64,000 nucleotides of DNA, from the NCBI RefSeq assembly GCF_046545555.1, contig NZ_JBHZTH010000001.1, forward strand, positions 620,001-684,000, read 5' to 3'. Source of the stretch: Winogradskyella sp046545555 (GTDB taxonomy: Bacteria > Bacteroidota > Bacteroidia > Flavobacteriales > Flavobacteriaceae). The notes under the pieces were generated by a model. It searched no databases. It was not told the origin of the DNA and saw nothing but the letters and a program-made list of their open reading frames with translations. Numbering within the stretch: position 1 is the stretch's first letter; the number at the start of each line of letters is the position of its first letter. The translations under genes were made by a program, and so were the position numbers. This document shows positions 40,577 through 48,474 of the stretch, piece by piece.

Positions 40577-41431
40577 TTAAAATACACGACTTAAATTAAA
40601 TCCAAAATAGATATCACCATTGCTCCAATCACCTGTTGCCTGACCCAAAAAACCATTTGTGTTCATAGCCTGTGCATTAGAAAAATGCATTTGAAAGACA
40701 TGACCACCAGTCTCTAAATCAAAACCAACTGATAAAGGATTTTTAAAAGGAGAATTGTCTGCTCTATTTAAGTGCCAGCCATAATCTATATTAATAGACC
40801 AGCGTTTTGTTAACTTATGTCTTCCGCCAAAACCAATGGAGTATTGTGAGTTGTCTTGTTCGTCTATAGTTACAAAATTGTCATGGAAAAATGTAGGAGC
40901 CAATTCTAATGATAATTTTGAATTTACTTTTTTAGATATTAAAACTTGTGAGGTATATCCAAGACGATCCCTAAATTTTAGCTTTGGTAAATTTTCTTTT
41001 TCCAACGCTGTATTTACAAGCAAAGAATTATAAGCAACGATGGTAAATGGAAAACCATTTTCTTTTTGTCTTATTAATCTATATTTTATAGAAGTTTCAT
41101 AAATTTTTTGAAAAGAACTTCTTGAAATTCCAATATTTATTGCATCTGTGAGACCGTAAACAAAGTTAAGTCTAGTTACCGCATCATCTAATCCAAAAAA
41201 GCTATCAAATCCATTTTCTATGCTTCCGAACCTATGAGAAACTATAAGGGTTAATTCTTTTTTTGCAACGAGTTTAGTTGATTCAAAATTCACAATCTTT
41301 AAGCCCTTAAAAGCCGCAGTTGCATAATTATTGATTACCGAATCTGTATCAATCTCACTTAATAAATCGTCTTCTTGAGCCTTTAAAATTAGGCATGAGA
41401 ATAGTATTACGAGTATAATAGGATATCTCAT
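40577..41431 (-). CDS. DUF5777-family outer-membrane beta-barrel protein
   Basis: 284 residues with signal peptide ('LFSCLILKAQ'). The conserved start of the mature part ('DSVINNYATAAFKGLKIVNFEST', given here as YATAAFKGLKIVNFEST) and 'KKELTLIVSHRFGSIENG' are the DUF5777 pattern, followed by alternating beta strands ending '...DIYFGFNLSRVF'. Family function unknown. It is repeatedly found next to YceI and small cytochromes in Bacteroidota, as here. Confidence 0.88.
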   Translation of the reverse strand: MRYPIILVILFSCLILKAQEDDLLSEIDTDSVINNYATAAFKGLKIVNFESTKLVAKKELTLIVSHRFGSIENGFDSFFGLDDAVTRLNFVYGLTDAINIGISRSSFQKIYETSIKYRLIRQKENGFPFTIVAYNSLLVNTALEKENLPKLKFRDRLGYTSQVLISKKVNSKLSLELAPTFFHDNFVTIDEQDNSQYSIGFGGRHKLTKRWSINIDYGWHLNRADNSPFKNPLSVGFDLETGGHVFQMHFSNAQAMNTNGFLGQATGDWSNGDIYFGFNLSRVF

Positions 41432-41482
41432 ATTTATAAATTGAATGTGTAAAATGTTTGTTTTAAACGCTAATAACTGCTG

Positions 41483-42229
41483 CTATTGTTTTATAAATCG
41501 TTTAGTCTCTTCTCCATTTTCTGACGAAATTTTTAGAAGGTAAACTCCACGATCTAATGCGGTAACATCTATTTGTAAAAAATTGTTAGATGCTATAATC
41601 TCAGTGATAATTTGTTTTCCTAATAAGTCATAGATTTCTATTTTACCAGTTGAAATTACTTTCTGAAATTCGATATTTAACTTTTTCTCCGCAGGATTTG
41701 GAAATACTTTAAAAGTATTTGAAAGTCCTATGTCACTAACACTAAGTGTACTCCAATTGGCGACTCCATTTTGAGTACCATTGCCATTATATTGAAAAGG
41801 AGGTGCATCGGTAATAAATGTATCAGCAACCCAAAGACCAGCAGCTACTGCTACAGACTCTCTGCTATTTGCAGCGCCTGTTCCCCATTGTAAAAAATCT
41901 ATTATAGCTGCACTCGACCCAAAGCTAGAACTATTGTATAAAGCAAATTCACCACTTGCGACAGGGAAATTTATTGAACTCGCTATATTTAGTTCTTCAC
42001 CAGGATCTAGTGATGTAACAGTTGTCATATTACTTAATTGTGCATATGCAGGACGCACACAAAACCAGTATCCAGAGATTGGTGCATTTGATGACCCGAA
42101 ATTTTTAAGTGTTACGGAATTTGTTGCAGGATCTAACTTCAATATTCTAACCTGAGCTGTTAAATTTGTAAAACAGAAAAGTGATAAAACTAAGAATAGT
42201 GCTAATGTAATTGTGTAATTTCTTTTCAT
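41483..42229 (-). CDS. Lamin-tail-like (LTD) protein with T9SS type A tail
   Basis: 248 residues with signal peptide ('LFCFTNLTAQ'). The N-terminal domain ('RILKLDPATNSVTLKNFG', 'APISGYWFCVRPAYAQLSNM', 'LDPGEELNIASSINFPVASG') resembles a lamin-tail domain. The last ~75 residues ('FKVFPNPAEKKLNIEFQKVI', 'IYDLLGKQI', 'GVYLLKISSENGEETKRFIK') are a T9SS type A sorting tail. Secreted to the surface; no enzymatic features. It lies between the OB-fold and DUF5777 genes. Confidence 0.88.
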   Translation of the reverse strand: MKRNYTITLALFLVLSLFCFTNLTAQVRILKLDPATNSVTLKNFGSSNAPISGYWFCVRPAYAQLSNMTTVTSLDPGEELNIASSINFPVASGEFALYNSSSFGSSAAIIDFLQWGTGAANSRESVAVAAGLWVADTFITDAPPFQYNGNGTQNGVANWSTLSVSDIGLSNTFKVFPNPAEKKLNIEFQKVISTGKIEIYDLLGKQIITEIIASNNFLQIDVTALDRGVYLLKISSENGEETKRFIKQ

Positions 42230-42257
42230 GATTTTTCTTTTTATAGTTGATTAATTT

Positions 42258-42638
42258 TTATTTAATAATAGAACATTGGTCTAGTTTTACTTGTTCTAAG
42301 AGATCATCATAGCCTATAACTCGACCTTTAATTATTACAGTATTATTTTTTTCTAATGAGTTATTAATAGTATTTAAAAATTGACAAAAGACGCTGTCGT
42401 TTATTGTAATATCATTAGTATTTATTTCTGATATTAAGCCAGAAACTTCAATTGTTTTATTTAAAAATTGCTTCTCTGCGGACTCAATGTCTTTAGAAAA
42501 TAGTTGGGTTATTTCTGAAGACGTCATTGTGAAAATAGCACTTTCTTTTTCTATATTTCGATGGTCTTGATAGATATAATTATAGCCTATATAACTGGCA
42601 ACTAGCGCTATTAATACTATGATAATCCACTTACGCAT
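42258..42638 (-). CDS. OB-fold (tRNA_anti-like) protein, membrane anchored
   Basis: 126 residues with an N-terminal hydrophobic anchor ('WIIIVLIALVASYIGYNYIY'). The rest is an OB-fold domain of the tRNA_anti-like type ('AEKQFLNKTIEVSGLISEIN', 'NNTVIIKGRVIGYDDLLEQV', ending 'KLDQCSIIK'). Family proteins of this sort are found in the same DUF5777/YceI clusters. It begins 9 bp after the lipoprotein gene. Function unknown. Confidence 0.8.
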   Translation of the reverse strand: MRKWIIIVLIALVASYIGYNYIYQDHRNIEKESAIFTMTSSEITQLFSKDIESAEKQFLNKTIEVSGLISEINTNDITINDSVFCQFLNTINNSLEKNNTVIIKGRVIGYDDLLEQVKLDQCSIIK

Positions 42639-42647
42639 ACCCTCTAA

Positions 42648-43712
42648 TTAGTTACAGTTATTTTTATATTGTAGTCTATCGTCTCCGCCTACAGTTAAAT
42701 TAATTTCAGTATCAATACTGCAATTTTTAATTTCTTGTAGTATCCAATTATTATTGCATAATGGCAAAGCTGGTACGTCTATTAAGACCTCTAAATTATT
42801 TCCTAAACCATTTGCCGTCCAAGTACCATTTGCTGAAGTAGAATTCCAATAGACAATCATTGTACCATTATCAAAGAAGTTAAATGTATAGCCGTCGTAT
42901 ACATTATCATAATCTGTGGCATCGCGTTTTAATCTATTTACGGTCCAATCCGCACAACTCACTAATAAATCTTCTATTCCGTTGGAAGTACAGTCATCAC
43001 AATCATCATCACTAAAGTCATAGTCGTCATCTTCATCACAAGAATTTATCGCGTTTTGTATTGTCGATTCTAGTTCATTAAAATTGTTAATACTAACACT
43101 AGTGTTATTCGAAAGTATTACGCTAATAGGAAAATCTAGAGTCGTTATAACTACTGTATCAATATTCTGAATAAAACTGAAAAATTGATTATCATTTTCG
43201 AGAATAATGGTATTTAATAATTCATTATTTGGATTAAATGTAGATGCTTCAAATGGGTATTGAAAGTCAATACATTCAATATCCATATCTTCAATGTTTT
43301 CTCCGTTACAATTATTAGTAAACGTATTAAATTCTGTTATACTGTTAATTTCTACCTCAGAAAAATCTTCTAATACAATTGAAATAGGAAAATTAATATC
43401 TAAACTGTCTATGTCTGAGTCCGATTGATCAAAAACACATTCGATAACGGCGTAATCTTCTAAAGAATCAATAGTTAATTGCTGACCGTTTACAATAATA
43501 GTATATGGGAAAGCAATATCAAAGCAGTTTGCTCTATCTACAATATTATCTATGGAGCCATCATTAGAAGTTGTTCTTTGTATTAAAGAAGCTATGTTAG
43601 AATTTGCTTGTAGAATTTCATCTTCAGGCGCTTGTATAAATTCGGTCTCCTCTTTTCTACATGATGAGAAAATTACTATAATACCTAATAATAAAGCTGT
43701 TTTTAATTTCAT
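42648..43712 (-). CDS. Acidic lipoprotein of unknown function heading the YceI/DUF5777 run
   Basis: 354 residues with a lipobox (IFSSC). The mature part has repeated segments of the form F-P-(Y/F/I)-x-I-x-(V/L) ('CFDIAFPYTIIVNGQQLTID', 'SLDINFPISIVLEDFSEVEI', 'ITTLDFPISVILSNNTSVSI'), an acidic Asp-rich stretch ('CDEDDDYDFSDDDCDDC') and a C-terminal lipocalin-like region ('GYTFNFFDNGTMIVYWNSTS'). No known family function. The repeats suggest an adhesin or carbohydrate-contact surface. It is preceded by one copy of the 26-bp repeat (43743-43768), suggesting ECF control. Confidence 0.78.
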   Translation of the reverse strand: MKLKTALLLGIIVIFSSCRKEETEFIQAPEDEILQANSNIASLIQRTTSNDGSIDNIVDRANCFDIAFPYTIIVNGQQLTIDSLEDYAVIECVFDQSDSDIDSLDINFPISIVLEDFSEVEINSITEFNTFTNNCNGENIEDMDIECIDFQYPFEASTFNPNNELLNTIILENDNQFFSFIQNIDTVVITTLDFPISVILSNNTSVSINNFNELESTIQNAINSCDEDDDYDFSDDDCDDCTSNGIEDLLVSCADWTVNRLKRDATDYDNVYDGYTFNFFDNGTMIVYWNSTSANGTWTANGLGNNLEVLIDVPALPLCNNNWILQEIKNCSIDTEINLTVGGDDRLQYKNNCN

Positions 43713-43742
43713 GATGGCTTGTATTTGTTTTGTGCCATTTAA

Positions 43743-43768
43743 TATATAACAACTAACTTTTAAAAACT
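43743..43768 (-). promoter_or_regulatory. 26-bp promoter-like repeat, copy 1 (upstream of the lipoprotein gene)
   Basis: Read on the minus strand this is a perfect copy of the 26-bp sequence at 44350-44375; its core is AAAAGTTAGTTGTTATATA. It ends 30 bp before the lipoprotein start at 43712. Both copies point toward their downstream gene and flank the sigma gene, so it is best read as an ECF-sigma target promoter. Confidence 0.7.
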
Positions 43769-43819
43769 ACTGAACTTTTTTAAAAAAATATTTCAATACC
43801 TTTATCTAAACTAATTATT

Positions 43820-44344
43820 TTGCCAGAAAATCTAACAGAAGATATTTGCGAGGAAGCTGCCTTTGAGCGTGTTTATAATAAGTATTCAAATGATGTTCAT
43901 AATTTTTTATATTATAAATATGGCACACAGTTTAATCCGCGAGATAAAGCACAAGAGGCCTTTATAAAGTTGTGGGATAATTGCAAGAATGTAACATTTG
44001 CAAAAGCAAAGTCCTTTTTGTTTACAGTTGCTAATAACTTAATTTTAAACGAGATAAAGCACCAAAAAGTAGTTCTTAAGCACCAAAAAATTAAACCAAA
44101 GCATTATACCAATGAGACGCCAGAATTTGTTTTAGAGCAAGAACAGTATTTAGAAAGATATAATAACGTATTGGCAAGTTTAAAAGAAGAGCAACGTGTT
44201 GCTTTCTTATTAAGCAAAGTTGAAGGGAAGAAGCATAGCGAAATCGCTGAATATTTGGGTGTAACTCAAAAAGTAGTAGAGTATAGAATTTATAGTGCAT
44301 TTAATATTCTTAAAAAAGAATTGGAAGGATTTAAAATAAAATAA
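43820..44344 (+). CDS. ECF-family RNA polymerase sigma-70 factor
   Basis: 174 residues from a TTG start. Region 2 is 'FERVYNKYSNDVHNFLYYKY' and 'RDKAQEAFIKLWDNCKNVTF'; region 4 is 'LKEEQRVAFLLSKVEGKKHS' with 'EIAEYLGVTQKVVEYRIYSA', the helix-turn-helix. It belongs to the Bacteroidota FecI-like group. The FecR anti-sigma gene follows 47 bp later and a TonB-dependent receptor after that, a standard signalling trio. A perfect 26-bp repeat on each side of this gene is the probable target promoter. Confidence 0.95.
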   Translation: MPENLTEDICEEAAFERVYNKYSNDVHNFLYYKYGTQFNPRDKAQEAFIKLWDNCKNVTFAKAKSFLFTVANNLILNEIKHQKVVLKHQKIKPKHYTNETPEFVLEQEQYLERYNNVLASLKEEQRVAFLLSKVEGKKHSEIAEYLGVTQKVVEYRIYSAFNILKKELEGFKIK

Positions 44345-44349
44345 TCAGG

Positions 44350-44375
44350 AGTTTTTAAAAGTTAGTTGTTATATA
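44350..44375 (+). promoter_or_regulatory. 26-bp promoter-like repeat, copy 2 (upstream of fecR)
   Basis: Exact inverted counterpart of 43743-43768. Read on the plus strand its core is AAAAGTTAGTTGTTATATA and it ends 16 bp before the FecR start at 44392. It lies just 5 bp after the sigma-gene stop, which makes a promoter for fecR and the receptor likely. Confidence 0.7.
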
Positions 44376-44391
44376 ATTAATGAGATAGTTT

Positions 44392-45300
44392 ATGACTGAA
44401 GATGATTTATTAAAAAAATGGTTAAATAACGAACTTACTGATGCAGAAAAACAGGCGTTTAGTGAGCGAGATGACTATGCTATAAATCAAAATATAATTG
44501 AAAAAGCGCAACATTTTAAAGCATCACAATTTTTTGAAACAGATAATTTTGAAAAATTTAAAACGAACTATCATAATAGGTCTTCCGTAAAGCGATTAAC
44601 ATGGGTAAAATCATTAATGCGAATTGCAAGCGTTTTAGTTGTGGGTTTAGCTATCTATTTTTCTTTCTTTAATACAAATATTATTGAGCAACGGACTTTA
44701 GCAGGCCAAAAGACAGATATAAACCTTCCGGATTTATCCAAGGTAATTCTCAATGCCGATTCTGAGATTACTTATGATGCCAATGCGTGGGATTCTAAAA
44801 GAAGTCTTAATTTAAAAGGCGAAGCTTATTTTAAAGTTGCTAAAGGGAAGACATTTGATGTTATTACAGCAAATGGGGTAGTTACCGTTGTTGGTACCCA
44901 GTTTAATGTGAAGACTCGCGACAATTATTTTGAAGTCATCTGTTATGAAGGTATTGTTAAAGTGGCATCAGGTACTATTACTAGAAATTTATTAGCAGGG
45001 GATTCTTACCGCATACTCAACAAATCCTTTAGTGAAGATAAAACGGATGATGTAAAGCCTCAATGGACTAATAATAAAAGTCGTTTTAAATCTATTCCTT
45101 TAGCTCAAGTAATTGAAGAATTAGAACGTCAATACAATATTAAAGTAGACTTTAAAGACACAAATACAGCGCGCTTATTTACTGGTGGTTTTGCTCATAA
45201 TAATCTCAAAAATGCGCTTTCTGCCATCACGCAACCAATGAATTTAACTTTTGAAATTAGTTCGTCTAACCAAGTACTAATTCATGGCAATACAAACTAA
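44392..45300 (+). CDS. FecR-type anti-sigma factor
   Basis: 302 residues. The N-terminal cytoplasmic ~70 residues bind the sigma factor. One membrane helix lies at 75-93 ('LMRIASVLVVGLAIYFSFF'). The periplasmic FecR domain follows (~100-200, 'TLAGQKTDINLPDLSKVILN', 'YFKVAKGKTFDVITANGVVT', 'VVGTQFNVKTRDNYFEVICY') and a C-terminal STN-like DUF4974 domain (~235-300, 'SIPLAQVIEELERQYNIKVD'). Family logic: the receptor's periplasmic domain signals FecR, releasing the sigma factor. It overlaps the receptor gene by 17 bp, so expression is coupled. Confidence 0.93.
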   Translation: MTEDDLLKKWLNNELTDAEKQAFSERDDYAINQNIIEKAQHFKASQFFETDNFEKFKTNYHNRSSVKRLTWVKSLMRIASVLVVGLAIYFSFFNTNIIEQRTLAGQKTDINLPDLSKVILNADSEITYDANAWDSKRSLNLKGEAYFKVAKGKTFDVITANGVVTVVGTQFNVKTRDNYFEVICYEGIVKVASGTITRNLLAGDSYRILNKSFSEDKTDDVKPQWTNNKSRFKSIPLAQVIEELERQYNIKVDFKDTNTARLFTGGFAHNNLKNALSAITQPMNLTFEISSSNQVLIHGNTN

Positions 45301-47575
45301 GCGGCATATACTAATTCTGCTTTTCAATTTTATCTTTTTCTTTCAATCTCATACACAAGAGACTGATAAAACCCCTTTACTCGAAATTTTAAATACGCTT
45401 GAGATACGTTTTAATATTCAGTTTAATTATGCAGAAGATTCAATTTTAAATATTAATATTAGACCTCCTTCGGAAAAATTGTCATTAAAGAAATCGTTGA
45501 TTTATTTAGAAACTAATACGTCATTTCTATATAAACTAACGGATGATAATATGGTTTTAATTATAGCTAAGGTTACTGGTATTAATCTTCAGCAGTTATC
45601 CGAGGTAATGGTATCTGGTTATATTGTAAAAGGTATAAACAAATTAAATAATGGCTCTTTTGAGATTGACATTTCAGATTTCGATATTCTTCCTGGTTTA
45701 ATAGATACAGATGTATTACAGGCGATACAAGCTTTTCCTGGCATTCAGAGTATAAATGAGACTGTTTCAAATATAAACATTAGAGGAGGGACGCATGACC
45801 AGAATTTAATTTTATGGGATGATATAAAGATGTATCAATCTGGTCATTTTTTTGGTCTAATATCAATGTTTAATCCGCAAATAACGCAACGCGTTAGTCT
45901 AACAAAAAATGGTTCTTTTGTTGAGTTAACAGATGGAGTGTCTGGAACTATATCAATGGAAACCGACAAAGATTTAAGCAAGAAATTTAAAGGTAACATA
46001 GGTGTTAATTTTATCGATGCAAATGGTTTTGTTGATATTCCGATTAACGACAAATCGTCATTACAAGTAGCAGCACGAAAATCTATAAGTGACTTTACTG
46101 AAACTCCGACTTACAATAATTTTTTTGATCGTATTTCGCAGGATACAGAGGTAGAAAATAATACGATGAGTATTATTAATTCAGATAAAACGTTTGATTT
46201 TTATGATGCATCGCTGCGTTGGATTTACAAAATAAATCCAAAAGAAGAATTACGTGTTAATTTTATAAATGTAGCAAATGCATTAGTTTTTAATGAAAAT
46301 ACAACCGTGGATTCTGTAGAAGATTCTAAAGAAAGTAGTTTAACCCAAAATAGCATTGCAGGAGCTATAGAATATTCTAAAGTTTGGGATAGTAAATGGC
46401 AAACAACTTTTGAAGCTTATGAAACAGATTATAAATTAAAGTCAATAAATGCTAATGTAATAGATGCACAGCGATTTTTGCAAGAAAACAAAGTATCTGA
46501 GACAAGTATTAAAGTTAAAACCAACTATAAAATTAACGAAGGGTTAAAACTACTTAGTGGGTATCATTTTGTAGAAACCGAAATTACAAACTTAGATGAT
46601 GTTGATATACCACGTTTTAGACTTTTAGTTTCGGAAGTGATAAGAACTCACGGATTATTCTCACAATTATCATATAAGTCTAAGGATAGAAATACTAATT
46701 TATCCACAGGACTTAGATACAATTATATTGACAAATTTGAGAAGTATTTACTAGAACCAAGGCTAAGTTTTTCTCATAAATTCTTTAATCATTTTTCAGT
46801 AACGGTTTTAGGTGAGTTTAAGCATCAGAATACATCTCAGGTTATTAATTTTCAAAACGATTTCTTAGGGATTGAAAAACGTAGATGGCAATTGTCTAAT
46901 AACAGCGATATTCCTATTATACAAAGTAGACAGACATCTTTAGCTTTGTCTTTTAGTAAAAAAGGATGGCTCATAAGCGCAGAAGGTTATTATAAAAAAG
47001 TGAAAGGAATTACAACGCAGAGTCAAGGTTTTCAAAACCAGTATGAGTTTGAAAGAACCAGCGGGTTTTATGAGGTTAGAGGTATAGATTTTATTTTAAG
47101 AAAACAGTTAAACAATTTTAATTCTTGGCTCAGCTATTCTTTTATGAATAGTGATTATAATTTTGATGACTTACCAGAAAGGACATTTCCCAGTAATTTT
47201 AATATAAGACATGCTATTACACTAGGAACTAATTATATAGCAGAAAAATTTAAGTTATCAGCTGGGTTAAACTGGAATTCTGGGAGACCAACAACCCAAC
47301 CTGTAGTTGGAAATGAAATAACGGATGCTATTATTAATTTTGGTGCTACTAATTCTTCAGAATTACAAGATTATCTTAGAGTAGATATTTCTGCATTATA
47401 CGATTTTAAATTAACAAGGAAAACAAAAGCGAATATTGGTTTGTCCGTTTGGAACCTCTTAGACAGAACGAATATTATTAATAGTTTTTATCGCATAAAT
47501 AACGGTGAAGTTGCAGAAGTACAGCAACGCTCTCTCGGTATTACGCCTAACCTAGTTTTTAGAGTTAATTTTTAA
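45284..47575 (+). CDS. TonB-dependent receptor with N-terminal STN signalling domain
   Basis: 763 residues with signal peptide ('ILILLFNFIFFFQSHTQ'). An STN-like domain is visible at ~28-85 ('LEILNTLEIRFNIQFNYAED', 'SLKKSLIYLETNTSFLYKLT'). The plug follows ('LIDTDVLQAIQAFPGIQSIN', 'NINIRGGTHDQNLILWDD') and then a 22-strand barrel with a terminal aromatic strand ('LGITPNLVFRVNF'). No carboxypeptidase-like N-terminal domain and no SusD partner, so it is closer to a ferric-siderophore-type signalling receptor than to a glycan SusC. Substrate unknown. Its end overlaps the convergent deacetylase gene by 4 bp. Confidence 0.9.
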   Translation: MAIQTKRHILILLFNFIFFFQSHTQETDKTPLLEILNTLEIRFNIQFNYAEDSILNINIRPPSEKLSLKKSLIYLETNTSFLYKLTDDNMVLIIAKVTGINLQQLSEVMVSGYIVKGINKLNNGSFEIDISDFDILPGLIDTDVLQAIQAFPGIQSINETVSNINIRGGTHDQNLILWDDIKMYQSGHFFGLISMFNPQITQRVSLTKNGSFVELTDGVSGTISMETDKDLSKKFKGNIGVNFIDANGFVDIPINDKSSLQVAARKSISDFTETPTYNNFFDRISQDTEVENNTMSIINSDKTFDFYDASLRWIYKINPKEELRVNFINVANALVFNENTTVDSVEDSKESSLTQNSIAGAIEYSKVWDSKWQTTFEAYETDYKLKSINANVIDAQRFLQENKVSETSIKVKTNYKINEGLKLLSGYHFVETEITNLDDVDIPRFRLLVSEVIRTHGLFSQLSYKSKDRNTNLSTGLRYNYIDKFEKYLLEPRLSFSHKFFNHFSVTVLGEFKHQNTSQVINFQNDFLGIEKRRWQLSNNSDIPIIQSRQTSLALSFSKKGWLISAEGYYKKVKGITTQSQGFQNQYEFERTSGFYEVRGIDFILRKQLNNFNSWLSYSFMNSDYNFDDLPERTFPSNFNIRHAITLGTNYIAEKFKLSAGLNWNSGRPTTQPVVGNEITDAIINFGATNSSELQDYLRVDISALYDFKLTRKTKANIGLSVWNLLDRTNIINSFYRINNGEVAEVQQRSLGITPNLVFRVNF

Positions 47576-48474
47576 AAATAAATGTCTTGTGCTAATCTAA
47601 AAGTATTTGCATGCGCATCAACTATGGTATTTATATTAGGGGAATACCCTCCTCCCATACTACACATAACCGGAATTTTATAATGCTTACATTGCTCTAA
47701 TACAAATCTATCTCTTTCTTTACAACCTTCTATAGACATGCCTAGCTTACCCAATTTATCAGTTGAGATAACATCTACACCACATAGATAGTAAATAAAG
47801 TCTGGTTTTTCGTCTTGTATGAGTTTTGGCAATGTGTTTTTTAACAGTTTAAGATATGTCTCGTCATTGGCGTCGTTTTCTAAAGCGATATCAAAATCAC
47901 TTATCTCTTTTTTAAAAGGATAGTTATTTTTACCATGCATAGAAAAGGTAAAAACCGAAGTATCGTTCTTAAATATTTCTGCAGTACCATTACCTTGATG
48001 CACATCTAAATCTACAATTAGAATTTTACGAGCTAATCCTTTGCTTTGGAGATACCTAGACCCAATTGCTTGGTCATTTAACAAGCAAAAAGCTTCACCT
48101 CTGTTTGAATATGCATGGTGTGTACCACCTGCTATATTCATAGCGACACCATATTTAGTTGCATACTCACTAGCCTTAATTGTACCATCTGCAATAATGA
48201 CTTCTCGCTCTATTAAGATTTCGCTTAGTGGAAAACCTATTTTTCGCGCTGCACGTGGGTTTAAAGTTATATTTACTAAATCATAATAGTACTCAGGCTC
48301 ATGGACTGCCAAAATATACTTGTCATTTGGTTTTGTAGGTTCAAAAAAATTATTGGTATTACAGGTACCTTCATAGAGCAATTGTTGAGGTAGTAACTCA
48401 TATTTATCCATAGGGAAACGATGACCCTTTGGAAGTGGATATTTGTAAATAGGATGATGTGCTATTTTTAGCAC
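47572..48474 (-). CDS. Histone-deacetylase-superfamily (acetyl-amide hydrolase) protein
   Basis: 300 residues from a GTG start. The class I/II HDAC set is visible: HH (119-120, 'GGTHHAYSN'), metal ligands D157 and H159 ('IVDLDVHQGNG'), a third Asp in 'CGVDVISTDKLGKLG', and the catalytic Tyr in 'MGGGYSPN'. Bacterial relatives remove acetyl groups from acetylated polyamines or lysine. It starts in TAGTG overlap with the stop of the macroglobulin/plug protein gene, so it is probably translated from the same mRNA. The real substrate is unknown. Confidence 0.92.
   Translation of the reverse strand: MLKIAHHPIYKYPLPKGHRFPMDKYELLPQQLLYEGTCNTNNFFEPTKPNDKYILAVHEPEYYYDLVNITLNPRAARKIGFPLSEILIEREVIIADGTIKASEYATKYGVAMNIAGGTHHAYSNRGEAFCLLNDQAIGSRYLQSKGLARKILIVDLDVHQGNGTAEIFKNDTSVFTFSMHGKNNYPFKKEISDFDIALENDANDETYLKLLKNTLPKLIQDEKPDFIYYLCGVDVISTDKLGKLGMSIEGCKERDRFVLEQCKHYKIPVMCSMGGGYSPNINTIVDAHANTFRLAQDIYF

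Noticed and set aside
43713..43739. Short upstream ORF (9 codons) overlapping the lipoprotein start
   Set aside because: An ATG-to-TGA stretch overlapping the lipoprotein ATG exists, but without conservation data it is as likely to be chance; the other 26-bp copy is followed by a two-codon frame only.
43743..44375. 26-bp inverted repeats as ends of a mobile element carrying the sigma gene
   Set aside because: There is no transposase and no target duplication in sight; each repeat is correctly placed and oriented as a promoter for an outward gene, which explains them better.
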